Below, one piece after another: positions 10,758-21,534 of a stretch of DNA of 64,000 bases. The notes beneath the pieces were generated by a model. It searched no databases. It was not told the DNA's origin and was given only the letters and a program-made list of their open reading frames with translations. The stretch spans positions 49,830,996 to 49,894,995 of the forward strand of contig CM042090.1 of NCBI GenBank assembly GCA_023512835.1, read 5' to 3'. Made by a program: the position numbers and the translations under genes. The DNA is from Taxillus chinensis. Lineage: Eukaryota > Streptophyta > Magnoliopsida > Santalales > Loranthaceae. Position 1 is the stretch's first letter; every line of letters starts with the position of its first letter.

Positions 10758-12094
10758 TCTGCCTTGGCTTGCCCCACCACCGGCCTCACTTGCCTTCCCT
10801 TTTGCTCCCGCTGCAGTCCACCGGGACGCCCCTCCGACCCTCCTTGTGGTTGCCTCTCCCCCCGTGGCCTAGTGTGACCGGAACCAGCCTGACTAGCCTT
10901 GCCACGAATGTGCTGGCTTAGGGGCTGGGGCCTGAAATTGGGTCTCACCCTTGCTCCCTTGTGCTAAGCTTCCAGCTCCCCGGCTGTTCCCCTTGCTGAA
11001 ACACACCTTGCTGATGTGTCCCACCTTCCCACAGCTACGACACGTCACGTGCTGTTTGGGGCACTCACGTTTGACGTGCCCTGATAGGCCACAACAGGTA
11101 CACCCGCTTGGGAAGTTCCCAGCAGCACTCCCCTGTCCTCCAAAGTAACGGGATCTGGGCGGAGCCATTGAAGCTTGGCCCCTATCCTTGGGAAAAGTCC
11201 CACCGCCGGGCTCAACCTTCGCCTCTTGGTTTCACTGTGCTTGTCGCGCGCGCTCTGCCCCATCCGCTCCTGGTGAGCCTGTCTCCCCTCCTCCAATCCT
11301 CTCTCAACAATCTTGGCGGTGTCCACGACTTCAAGATAGGTCTTCGGGCCGCAACATCTCCACCCTTTGCTTCAGGGCAGGTTTGAGACCCATGGTAAAC
11401 TTATGGGCCTTCAGGTCCTCCCCTTGATATTGCTTCAGGAGCAAACCGACTCAGCCCCCGGAAATCTCGCTCATACTCTGCATCGAGCGCGATCCCTGCT
11501 TCAGTGCTTCGAACTCCTCCCGCTTCTTCCACCGCAATGACTCGGAAAGAACTCCTCATGGAACAGTGGAGGAACTCATTCCAGGCCATGGTCTCCATGT
11601 CCCGACTTCCTGAGATGCTAAGCCACCACTCCAAGGCTTCCTCCTCCAACCGTCGGATCGCTAGTCTCACTTTGTCTTCCTCCCGGGGTCGAAGAAAGGA
11701 GAACACATGCTCGATCTGCCGCAGCCGGTGCTCTCTGCTCTTGAGGTTCGGCTCCTCCCCTGAACCTTGGTGGATGTTCCTTTCGGAACTGCGTCAACAC
11801 GTCTCCCTCTTCCCGCCTCACCGGCACTTCCCCGCCTACACGGGGTTCCGCCTCACGGGGTGGAGCGGGTGGCACCGCCCGTCGTGCCATCATCTCCTGA
11901 TGCACCTCGTTTAGGATCTCTCCCCCGAGGTCCTCACGCATGCCCCGCACGTTCTCACTTAGGGCCCGGACTTGGGCCATGATCCGCTCCAGGGGATCAT
12001 CGCCCTCTACACGCTGTCCTCTTCCCTCTCCAAAGACGGGCAGAAGATTCATCTTCTACACTTGAGTAGCTCGGGTTACTCTCCTAGGAGGCAT
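10758..12094 (-). pseudogene. gag: Tekay-like Gag (capsid-nucleocapsid), broken
   Basis: The likely start is ATG at 12092-12094 (MPPRRVTRATQ), followed almost at once by a stop. Homology continues with the Gag core: FRKEHPPRFRGG, an LRPREEDKVRLAIRRLEEEALEWW block near 11690-11620, and SRFAPEAISR near 11440. Two CCHC zinc knuckles follow at about 10990-11100 (CTCCGLSGHVKREC and CRSCGKVGHISKVC). A basic, Gly-rich tail leads to the protease. Frame changes lie near 11620, 11400, 11045 and 10900. The CCHC motifs bind element RNA in this family. Confidence 0.82.
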
Positions 12095-12527
12095 AGTCTA
12101 CATAATTTAAACCAAACTAGGATCGGCTTCCCTCAAGCTCTACACACCCTCATCCCCATGGGCCATGAGGTACTCAAGCAACATTTTACATTTAAACACA
12201 CAGGAAAATCACGAAGTACACAGCAGCAATTCATAGCAACAAGTCTCACAGAAAATCACCGAATTTCACAAAGAACAAGTTTCAAAGAACATAGCATGTC
12301 CAATCACAATACTCATACCGAAATTAAACTAGTGCCCTAATGCCAATGCATGTATGCACCCTCAACCCAAATGCAAGTGCCCTACTCCTTGGTCTAACTA
12401 CCCCTGAGTACACCCCAGAAAACCAGATAGGACCACGTTGATCAGGCGTGTCCTATACTGCCTCCTAAGAGTCTCAGAAGCAGCCAGGCCTCCCCACTAT
12501 CCTAGGTCCACTAGACCATGAACTATC

Positions 12528-12539
12528 GCTCTGATACCA
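12528..12539 (-). other. Primer-binding site (tRNA-Met type)
   Basis: The minus strand reads TGGTATCAGAGC, the usual initiator-tRNA-Met complement, three bases inside the LTR end at 12543. The leader between this site and the gag start (12095-12527) has no coding signal. Confidence 0.9.
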
Positions 12540-12542
12540 TAT

Positions 12543-12677
12543 TGTCACGCCCCAATTTCCTTCCACTTGGAAATGAGTAGTGACTGCCCATGCCCACACC
12601 CGAAGGGACAAGGGGTTGGTGCAAGCACCTTAAAAGGACTTCTGGCACGGGTGCTGTCCCAAACCTGCACAACCAGG
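12543..12677 (-). repeat. Remnant of Tekay-like 5' LTR (135 bp)
   Basis: Nearly identical to 6117-6250, starting TGTCACGCCCC, then similarity stops abruptly after CCTGCACAACCAG. The U3 and most of R are missing, so the element is 5'-truncated. Confidence 0.9.
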
Positions 12678-13309
12678 TGGTTGAATTGGTGTGCAGGTCA
12701 GAATCGTCCCAAACTTTGGTGGTGGGTCCATCTTGAGCTGGCAAGCAATAGTCCCTTCTGCACGTGAGTTGTTTGAAGCTTCTAGGAGGGCTAAAATTGG
12801 TATTTTGCATTTTTGAGATTCCATATGACAGCTAGCAATTCGCGTGCAAGAGTAAACGTGATTCACATGGTCTTCATCTACCATTCCAGAAAGTTACAGC
12901 TCAAAAGGAAGTGCACGTGAGTTGGGCAATTCACGTGCAAATTCACGTTCAGGCCCAAACTGGCCCAAATTTCTTCACTTTCTTGCTTGTGCATTATGGA
13001 CCATCTTTAAGTCTTGCACGTGAATTGTTTGAGCCCATCTTCAAGCACTTTTGGGCTTCACTTGCTCTTTGCTCCTTGACTTTGACTTTAAAAACAATTC
13101 CATAAGTTCAAGACCCAATAATTTGCTCATCCTGCAAATGGTTAGTTAAGAAAGAAGCAAAGTCTCCTGCACAAGGGTTAGCTTGCAAACAAATTTATTG
13201 AATAAAATAAAAAAAAGAAAATAACATAAAATAAAACATAGCAATAAACATTGGGTTGCCTCCCAACCAGCGCTTTATTTAAAGTCTGTAGCTAGACTTT
13301 CAGTTATGA
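12678..13309 (-). other. Athila spacer between pol and Ulp1-like ORF, with CACGTG module
   Basis: The part near pol (13130-13309) carries the GGGTTGCCTCCCAACCAGCG-type sequence usual after Athila integrase. 12755-13050 holds paired GCACGTGAGTT/AATTCACGTGCA sites and the phrase cttgcacgtgaattgtttga, which resembles the U3 block of the Athila and Tekay LTRs in the same orientation. A minus-strand open stretch (12884-12678) could contain the lost 5' end of the Ulp1-like ORF, but no homology supports this. Confidence 0.5.
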
Positions 13310-13772
13310 TCATGCAATGGTGAAAGAGAAGGAATCAACTATCTCCCTCTGAGTTGAATCAAAGTATGGTTTTAGTCTGTTGCCATTCACCCAAAAATTC
13401 TTGCCATCTATAGCTTGGAGCTCAAAGCTCCCATATGGCTTCTTATCAACTATCACAAAAGGTCCCATCCACTTGGACCTTAATTTTCCAGGAAATAACC
13501 TCAACCTTGTGTTAAATAGAAGAACTTTCTGTCCTAAGGTTAAAGGTTCATTGCTGAGTTGCCTATCATGCCATTTCTTAGTTCTTTCTTTGTAAAATTT
13601 AGCACTATCATAGGCATCCAGCCTAAGCTCATCTAACTTAATTAATTGAGTCATCCTAAGCTCCCTGATCTCGTGTGGGTTAAAATTTAACTTCTTCAAG
13701 GCCCAATGAGCCTTGTGTTCTAGTTCCACAGGCAAGTGACATGCCTTACCATATAGAATACAGTAAGGTGAC
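13310..13772 (-). pseudogene. pol: Athila integrase C-terminal part (separated by insertion)
   Basis: Reads SPYCILYGKACHLPVELEHK from the insertion point, then the integrase C-terminal region (LNFNPHEIRELRMTQLIKLD, AKFYKERTKKWHD, LRSKWMGPFVIV), ending at 13310. It joins in frame across the Sirevirus insertion to TYKTPIGMS at 26598 once one copy of the TSD GTGAC is discounted. No chromodomain is present, as expected for this lineage. Confidence 0.9.
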
Positions 13773-14976
13773 TGATGGTCCCTTGGAGCCTAAAGGGGGG
13801 GGGGTGAATAGGCTCTTATTCGAACTCTTTCTTTTCTCTCAAGACACAAAGATTTATCTAGTTTAAGTGATAATATCACTGGCGAAGATAACCAGGATAG
13901 TGGAAGTATTTTGTTTTATTATCACAAAGTGATTACAACAAAATAGAAGCAAACACTCTCTTACACTCTGTTTACAACTTTGAATTCACACACTAGCCAA
14001 GTGCCTTTTCTATTTTTGCACTTCTTCGCTCTAGCTCACTTTTTTTTACAAGAAGTATAAGTATGAATATTTATACAAAACATTCCTAAGAGACAACTTT
14101 GGAACTTGAAGTTCCGGAATGCGTTCCGCACTAACTATCCCTTGGTAATCTATCTGCCTTGACTGCTGCGGATTGTGGAGCTCAAGATCTTGGATTCGAA
14201 GAGTATAAGTGTCTTTGTGAGTTCCGAGATACAATTAAGGTTGTGTCCACATATCCGGATGATCCACGTGTAAGATTCTTCTTGTTCTAAATGCATTCTT
14301 CTTACATCGGGACAAAGCACGAGCCGATAACTTTAAATGCGGTTTCATTGGAGCAAGTGTCTTCTTGGTCCGGTGTAATTTTCCTTACTCCGTAGTTAAT
14401 GAAGCTCGGAACCTTACTCCGTGTCGGTGGTTGCTTATTCCGTATCTATTCAGGACTAGAATCCTTAGTCCGTGTCGGCGCTTCCTTACTCCGCATGTAA
14501 GTTCCTTACTCCGTATGTAAGTTTCTTACTCCGTATGTAAGTTCCTTACTCCGTGTGTAAGTTCCTTACTCCGTATGTAAGTTCCTTACTCCGTATGTAA
14601 GTTCCTTACTCCATGTGTAAGTTCCTTACTCCGTATGTAAGTTCCTTACTCCGTATGTAAGTTCCTTACTCCGGGCGAGTAATAAGTCCGGATTCCTTAC
14701 TCCGCATCTATTTTCCTTACTCCGCACTTATTTTCCTTACTCCGCACTTATTTTCCTTACTCCGCACTTATTGTTACTTGGTTATTTACCAAGTGTTTGA
14801 CGACACTAACTCTTGTCCTGGATCAGGATTATGTATCCTGTCCTTAGCTTTGCTCTCACGAGTGCATCTTTGGATTAGTGACATACCTTCGCAATGATCA
14901 AATAAACACAAAAGATCTCAGATCAAATTACATAAGGCTTTAACGGCATTATCCAAATTCTGGGTTTGATCCAACA
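13773..14976 (-). repeat. Sirevirus 3' LTR (1204 bp)
   Basis: Pairs with 25388-26597. In plus coordinates it starts TGATGGTCCC (the family norm is TGTTGG) and has a G-tract of 10 between GAGCCTA and TAGGCTC. It carries the 20-bp array at 14481-14680 and ends GATCCAACA. Confidence 0.93.
14481..14770 (-). repeat. 20-bp TTACTCCG arrays inside the LTR
   Basis: Ten 20-bp units of the form 'cttactccgtatgtaagttc' fill 14481-14680 in exact 20-base register. After a short break, about four units of 'ccttactccgcacttatttt' fill 14697-14770. The partner LTR has 11 units of the first type. The plus-strand relative at 58560-59090 carries many dispersed CGGAGTAAGGA copies instead of a clean array. Confidence 0.9.
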
Positions 14977-15568
14977 ATCTCCCCCAATTATGGATATGCC
15001 TAAACCCTTTGTAATCCGATCCGGTAAGCGATGCAAACGAATATCATACGGAATATACACCACAACCAATTTCATTGATCAGCAACTAAATACAAATCAG
15101 CCTTAATACGGATTTTTCACTAAGGTACATAAGGCTTACTATACTTGAAGATCATAGTTGCTGCCTTCTCTCTTAGCTCCATTGTCTGCTGCATCGTAAA
15201 GGTGGAGTGTTGGCTCCAATGTTTGTCCACGTTAAGAACGATTTGATGAAATGACAAACAAAGGCTCCGAGCCTATCTCCATCCCGCTGTTGTGGCACTT
15301 GCTTCTTGCCCTGGAATGTCGCCTTGAGTTTCTCGAGAGAGCGCAGGGGTGTGATACCCAACTCTTCATATAGTCCGGCTTTCTTCACGGCTTCGGTTAG
15401 TCCGAGACACGAGGTTCCCATTGATTCTTCCTAACGAAGTGCTCCACAATCTGATGAGAATCAATGAGAATCATCTCGCTTGGATTGAATCATGAAGACA
15501 GCCATCATGAAGTGTGGCGACATGATCCGGACGGAATGAGGATGGTTGAGAGAGTTTTCCATGGCTTG
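14977..15568 (-). other. Polypurine tract and 3' non-coding region
   Basis: The minus strand reads AATTGGGGGAGAT directly before the LTR start at 14976, a typical copia PPT. Between it and the third ORF, 15173-15421 is open on the minus strand, but I recognise nothing in it. It may be the decayed end of that ORF. Confidence 0.7.
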
Positions 15569-17877
15569 CTATCTTCGGCGCTCGTCGATGTAAGTCTGAA
15601 TTAACTCCACACCGGGAAGATAGCCCTCATTCCAACATGGCAGAACTTCAAACAAGTGCCCATCTTCGTAAAGAGATGGAAACAGCCTCATCTCCATCTT
15701 AGCGGCCCTCGAGAAGTTGTCAATGTCTTCCGTAGTAAAGAGTCCTTTCTCCGAACAAAGAGTCCGAATGTCGGCCGGAGAGAAAGGATACATTTCGTAA
15801 AGACATCTTCTCTTGGCGAGAAGACGCAAAGATAGGCTTTCATTGCCTGGCAAGCTTCCATCCGCATCGTAGGGGTCAAACTCCGCATAGGATGGGAGGA
15901 AGGTATTAGCTGCGGATGAGGAGGATGGAGGAGGAGCTGGAGGTGCGAGAGAGGAGCTTGGTTGAGAGAAGCGGCTTCGTTTGGGAATTTGAACTCCCTG
16001 AAGCACCAAGTGGCGGGCCGCTTCTCGGTCCGGGATGATGGTTGTGGGGGCGAAGGAGTAGACGGATCGGATGACACTTTCTCCCCTGGTTTGGCGATCG
16101 CCGGGAAGCAACGGGAGGACGAGCCATCGTATGCGCCAGGATCCGCGAAGGAAGTAGAGAGTGAATGAACGGAGGTGGCGACAAGATCCATTTTCTCGCT
16201 CAATGGAAGTGGAGGAGTCGGTGAGGGCGGAGAGTAGTTGGGCGCCGAGGGCATCAACTTTGGCAGCGATGGCGGAAATTTGGGCGCTTTGAGCGTGAGC
16301 ATGGCGGTCCACCGAGCGGAAAGCACAAAGATCGGAGTGGACCGTGCCAAAAGAGGCACGCCCAAGGGCTAACTCTGGAGCTTTGGAGGACTCCCCCGCA
16401 TGAACAGGAGCAGGAGTGCGGTGGGCGAGGGAGTCCGCAGGAGTAAGAAGAAGAAGCAGGAGCATCCGGAGCATCGTAGGCATCCGGAGCTTCGGAGGCA
16501 TCCGGAGCATTGGAGGCATCCGGAGCAAGAGACCCGCTTTGACCAGACAAGTCAACTACGGGAATCGCGGCGGCAGGAGAAGAGGGCCCAGCCTTAGCAG
16601 AGAGGGACTTCGGGTAGCGGGACCGGGCCGGAGGGTGTAGGGAACGACACATCGGGAATGGCAGCCGGCGTAAGAAAGCCGTGGTCCGGATTCCGATGAT
16701 CATAGTCTCCGGGGATTGGGTATTGCGGGTGTAAAATACCCGGAGATCGGTGTCGGGAATGGAAGAGGTGTGGGCTAGGCCGAAACGGAGCCGAGGGTCC
16801 GTTAAGGTGACGGCGGAGAGATGGTCAAGGTAATCTCGGGGTTGAGGTAGAGGAGGCAAGGGGGCTTCAGGAGAAGCGGCCGGGACATCGGCGGTGGCGG
16901 CGGCAACAGTATCAACCGCAGCAGCCTATAGCGGATGTGGAGGGAGTGGGGACATCGGCAGCAGAGGGGGCCGAGGAAACGCCTCTCGACGCACTCGCGC
17001 CGAGAGGGCCCCGTAACCTCGGACGGTTCAAAGACGGACGCTTGGCTGGGAAGCCCGTGAGTGGGAGGGCGCAGCTACGGACCGAATCCGGGAGGATCGG
17101 TGTACGTAACCGACCTCGGGGGCTTGGCCGTCTGGAGGGGTCACCAACGGAGCCGCCTTGTTGTTCCGCGGCGGGGAGAGTGCGGAGAGCTACGATGGGT
17201 CGGCGGGCGTCATGTTTCCATCCGGCGTAAGGTGACGAAGATAAAGAGCCGAGGGAAACGAGACAGATCAACTTGGGCGAAATGGTCCGGACGAAGATGC
17301 CGGAAGACAATGCCGAGGATGCGCCCATAGGAATGGTTTTTGTGACCGGCCGTAGCAAGCGAAATAAGAACATCCCCCAATCCATTGGAAGACCTTCAAA
17401 GACGCCGTACATGGCCAGGAGAAGATCATACGGAACCGAGTCCAGGGCTGATGTGCGAGCCAGGTAGGCATCGACTTAGAATAGTCGCCATACATCGATA
17501 ACGACCCTGGAAGGATTTCACCTTGTATTCCTTCCCCTTGTTCGTGCACCCCATAGAAGCCGCCATCGGATCGGCATCCGGACGCTGTGGTTCACCAAGA
17601 GGAAGGTGGAGAGCAGCGCGGAGAACGGCCGGAGTGATGACGATGGATTCACCGCGGACATAAGAGGTTATGGAATCTTTGGTGCAGCTAATCCGTTGGT
17701 AATACTCAAGAATGTCATCGATAAGAAGATCGATGGGATTGGAGACCAGGTTGAGTATGTGCGAGGCTTCAAGAAGAGGGCGAAGCCGGGAGAAACCAAT
17801 CCGGAGGATCGGAACAAAGATTCCAATCAACTAGATGGCCAGGAGTAACGCCTGGAAAGAAAGATTCGGGGTGCCAT
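15569..17877 (-). pseudogene. Sirevirus third ORF (envelope position), broken
   Basis: A region of about 770 codons downstream of RNase H with coding character in three successive frames. It starts near 17877 (MAPRIFLSRRYSW). The first block (17426-17830) has IDLLIDDILEYYQRI and VRGESIVITPAVLRAALHLP. The second (about 17290-17410) has AMYGVFEGLPMDWGMF. These resemble the domain called 'putative plant transposon protein', though I judge that only from memory of its general pattern. A Ser/Pro/Ala-rich middle with APDAS/APDAY repeats follows (about 16430-16530). The C-terminal block ends at 15569 (FLPSYAEFDPYDADGS, MEMRLFPSLYEDGHLFEVL). Sireviruses often carry an envelope-like ORF here. I see no clear membrane segment, so I do not call it an envelope protein. 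Frameshifts fall near 17830, 17420, 16860 and 16300. Confidence 0.55.
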
Positions 17878-19563
17878 GGCAGATTTGATGGGAAGGAAAA
17901 GAGGAAAGGTGAGGTCTTGACAAGTAGAAGGAGCAACGAGAGGGTTAGGGATTTGAAATGAGCAATACTCGTGCTTCGCAGAATGATCGGAACATATAAG
18001 ACCGAGTCCGCAAATGTCGGCGGGTCTAGGAATGTGGGAGTGAGGTGGGGACCCGCGCGACATGCCGATGTCATTTGTCTGGATATCGAGGCGTCTCCGA
18101 ATAAAACGATGTCGTGGAGACCGCATGACCAAGTAGAGATTACAACTGGTTGCCATCCAGGAGAAGTGTGTGTGCAACCCGAGATATGCATTTAATGAAT
18201 CATCATTATTCCTCCTCAAAAGCATGCGACATATGAGTATACGTGGATTGTCACAATTGAACAAAGTCGAGAGTCCGGAGGAAAGAGCCGACACTCATCC
18301 GGAGTTAATAATATTCGTGAAAGAGTATCCGGATGAATAATAGACCTTGTCCGTCGTAGAAACGTAGTTTGGTGAGAATGTAGAGTAGATTCCTTTGCCA
18401 ACAATAAGTCAAAGAGAAGAGAAGTACCACAACACTTCAAATCCGAGACTATGGACTGGATTTATCAATATGGTTGCAAAGAAAATCTGAACCTGTAGCT
18501 AAATAAAGATATACCGAAAATACAAAAGCTTAACAGGCAAGGATTAGTACGGATTAGAGAAGATAATCGGTGAAAAACAACATAATCCGAACTAATAAGA
18601 AACAGAACTCATGCATGGCTAAGAATGTAGTAGACGTACGCAACGTGAAAGTGATCAATATTACTGAATCGGGCATATGTCGATAAAGAATACACGGTTC
18701 ATATAGGTCAACATAAAAAACCGTCTTGCCGAATAAATAGAGCTAAGATTAATTAAAGGTCAAATGATTTGGCTTCATTAGGATTCATGAGTGTGAGATG
18801 AAAAGGTGAACACATGTCAAAAGAATGCAGATGATTAATCGATTAAAATGCATGGTTAAGGAAGAACATACATCCACACATGCCACTTTTCCGATTTAAA
18901 ACAAAGATGTCCAGTCAGATCCGAAGTAATAGCGTAGAGAAGGGAGAATCCGAGACATATTAGGGGTTCATTGCTGCTCCCCCGTAGATCATTTAATCCT
19001 CTCAATGAAAAGCTCCCCCTCAGATGGACAAATCAGGAAAAAGGTCATGAGACATATACGGGGGTATTATTAATAAAATATAAAGCATTTTCTCCCCGTA
19101 GATTGTGCAATCCTCTCGGTTGACCGTTCCAATTTGTAGTTCAAAGACTGCCTATCTTATTAGAAGACTATACTTCATGCCGATCGAATGCGTTTGTGTA
19201 TTCATCCACCAGGCATTCCAAGCTAGCCCATTTCACTCCTTCAACTATGCACGTTAATGGAGTAATCTAAATGAACATGCTTTGATCATGTGGTGATTAA
19301 TGGATATGAAGATCATGAATCCGATCGAGGTAAATCATATAAACCGTAATTATGTTAGCTTTAAACGACTTCAGTCGGGAAACGCAAGCATCCTCCCATT
19401 ATGAGGTTGAGATTAACATCAAAACATGGAACCGTGGAGTCGGTAAGTATGATCAGCAATGCGGCCTTTCTACTACTTTCAAGAAACATACAATGCATGG
19501 TTTGTGAGAGAATATACTGTTGTGAAATTTAAATGAGAAACTATGCAGAGAAGTCGAGCATAC
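17878..19563 (-). other. Sirevirus region between RNase H and third ORF
   Basis: About 1.7 kb with no recognisable protein. Short open stretches at 17827-18294 and 18216-18440 give no family signal. Two phrases, 'ctccccgtagatc' near 18980 and 'tctccccgtagattg' near 19090, repeat about 115 bp apart. In this lineage the stretch usually acts as a spacer or 5' leader for the downstream ORF. Confidence 0.5.
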
Positions 19564-21148
19564 CTAGTTGGAAGAGTAGTTCGAAAACCTCGCATCGGGA
19601 GAGGCTTTGTAAATATGTCTCGCTAATTGATCTTCGAGGGCAACATGTTCCAGTGAAATATGCTTTTTAAGAACATGATCGCGTATGAAGTGATACCTGA
19701 CCTCAATGTGCTTCGTCTTAGGATGCATGACAGGATTGTTGCTGATGGCAATTGCACTAGTGTTGTCACAAAGAAAGTGGAATAGAGGACATGTTGAATC
19801 CGTAGTCGGAAGTTGACTTTGCATCCAAAGTAGCCGTGCGCAAAGAACTTCCAAGAGATGATATATTCCGCCTCAAAGAGTAGAGGTTGATACGGAATTC
19901 CGCTTCATCTGAACCATGAGATCAATCTATTTCCAAGAAACCGACACGTACCGCTTGTGCTTTTCCTGTCGATGCGACATCCAAAGTCGGCATCGTAGTA
20001 CCCCGATAAGGTGAAGTTGGACTCCTTTGAGTACCGAGTCCCAAATTCATCGTCCCTTTGAGATACCTTAAGATCCGTTTTACATGTAGCATATGTGACT
20101 CCTTGGGATTCGCCTGATATCGTGCACAAATGCAAGTTGCAAACATAATGTCCGGGCGACTTGTCAGTAAGATAGAGCAAGGATCCGATCATCCCTCCGT
20201 AGTCGGTCACATTTACCGATATGCCGTCCATATCCGGATCTAACTTGGCACCGACAGCATTGGAGTTTTGACGGGAGATGAACCTTCCATACCAAACTTC
20301 TTAATAAGATCGCGAGTGTACTTAGCCTGATTGATAAAGATTCCTTCCTTTAATTGTTTGACTTCAATTCCAAGGAAGTAGGATAGTTCTCCCATCATGC
20401 TCATTTCAAACTTGCCTGTCATCAACTTAGCAAACTCTTCACAAAGCTTCGGATTTGTTGATCCGAAAATGATATCGTCCACGTATATTTGTACGATCGT
20501 AGTGTGTCCTTTCTCTTGTCGTAGAAATAGGGTGGTATCTATCTTCCCTTTTTGGAAGTTATGAGCAAGTAGGAATTCGACGAGTGTGTCGTACCAGGCT
20601 CGGGGAGCTTGCTTCAAACCATATAGAGCTTTCCAAGTTTGTAGACAAGATGTCCTGCCTTAGGTTCAATGAAGCCGGAGGTTGTTCAACATACACCTCC
20701 TCTTGAAGGTCTCCATTCAGGAATGCGCTCTTGACGTCCATTTGATAAACTATGAAGTTTTCATATGAAGCATACGCCAGAAACATTCGGATTGCCTCAA
20801 GTCTTGCGACCGGAGCAAAGGTTTCATCATAATCTATTCCCTCTTCTTGACGATATCCTTTGGCTACCACTGGCTTTGTTCCTGGATTACTATTCCATCC
20901 GTATCAAGTTTGTTCCGGAACACCCATTTAACGCCAATGACTTGCCGAGACTTAGGCCTTGGTACTAAGGTCCACACATTATTTCTCTTAAATTGATTCA
21001 GCTTCTTCTTGCATGGCTTTATCCGATTTGAATCCTGAAGAGCTTCATCTACCACCTTTGGTTCTATTTGAGATAGAAAGCATGAGTGAAGACTCATGTT
21101 TGAGGTGGCTGCTCTTGTTCTTACACCAACAGTAGGATCACCAATCAC
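19564..21148 (-). pseudogene. pol: Sirevirus reverse transcriptase and RNase H, broken
   Basis: Read from 21148 downward: WTLVPRPKSRQVIGVKWVFR, then [20 protein letters not shown] and [20 protein letters not shown]. The active site is IYVDDIIFGST (near 20480) with YFLGIEVKQLKEGIFINQ after it. RNase H follows (GSLLYLTDKSPGHYVCNL, YYDADFGCRIDRKSTSGTCRF), ending with HFLCDNTSAIAIS and KHIEVRYHFIRDHVLKK. Frame changes lie near 20870, 20600, 20235 and 19900. The YVDD motif is intact within its fragment, but the chain cannot be read through. Confidence 0.88.
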
Positions 21149-21394
21149 TTGATCCGAGGGATGGTTTCGAGTCCATCTATAATTCGGGCGTGTGTTGGTT
21201 GTCCTTGAACAATTTGAAGCTCTTCCAGATTGGGTGGTTCAGTTGTATCAACTGGTTGGGCTTCGTCCGGAGTAGATGTTTCCGTATTTAGAGGTACGGA
21301 TGAACCGATTGGTTCTTCAACACTGTTTCTTTCGTGTTAACTAGTCCGGACGGACTTGAAGGTGCTCCGAATTTTGTGTATCTCGCAGGAGTTT

Positions 21395-21534
21395 GTCCGG
21401 AGCTAAGTGGTAGTCCGGAGTTAAGTGGTAGTCCGGAGCTAAGTGGTAGTCCGGAGCTAAGTGGTAGTCCGGAGTTAAGTGGTAGTCCGGAGCTAAGTGG
21501 TAGTCCGGAGCTAAGTGGTAGTCCGGAGTCCGAG
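21395..21534 (-). repeat. 18-bp coding repeat between integrase and RT
   Basis: Seven full 18-bp units (agtccggagctaagtggt, with gttaag variants) plus a partial one, in exact register from 21395. On the minus strand they encode a hexapeptide repeat SGLPLS or SGLPLN, in the linker between the integrase C-terminus and RT. Confidence 0.88.

Larger units (their letters stand above)
6117..12677 (-). mobile_element. Tekay-like chromovirus, 5'-truncated
   Basis: The minus-strand element has a full 3' LTR (6117-8074), a PPT (8075-8090, purine-rich on the minus strand), pol with a C-terminal chromodomain, gag, a PBS (12528-12539) and only the last 135 bp of its 5' LTR (12543-12677). No TSD is found: CCATG precedes 6117 but does not follow 12677, as expected if the 5' LTR and its flank were deleted. 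It is inserted in the Ulp1-like ORF of the Athila element. An internal deletion removes most of the integrase. Confidence 0.87.

Noticed and set aside
14481..14680. Regular 20-bp repeats that could suggest a CRISPR array
   Set aside because: There are no spacers. Units are contiguous, lie inside an LTR and occur again in the partner LTR.
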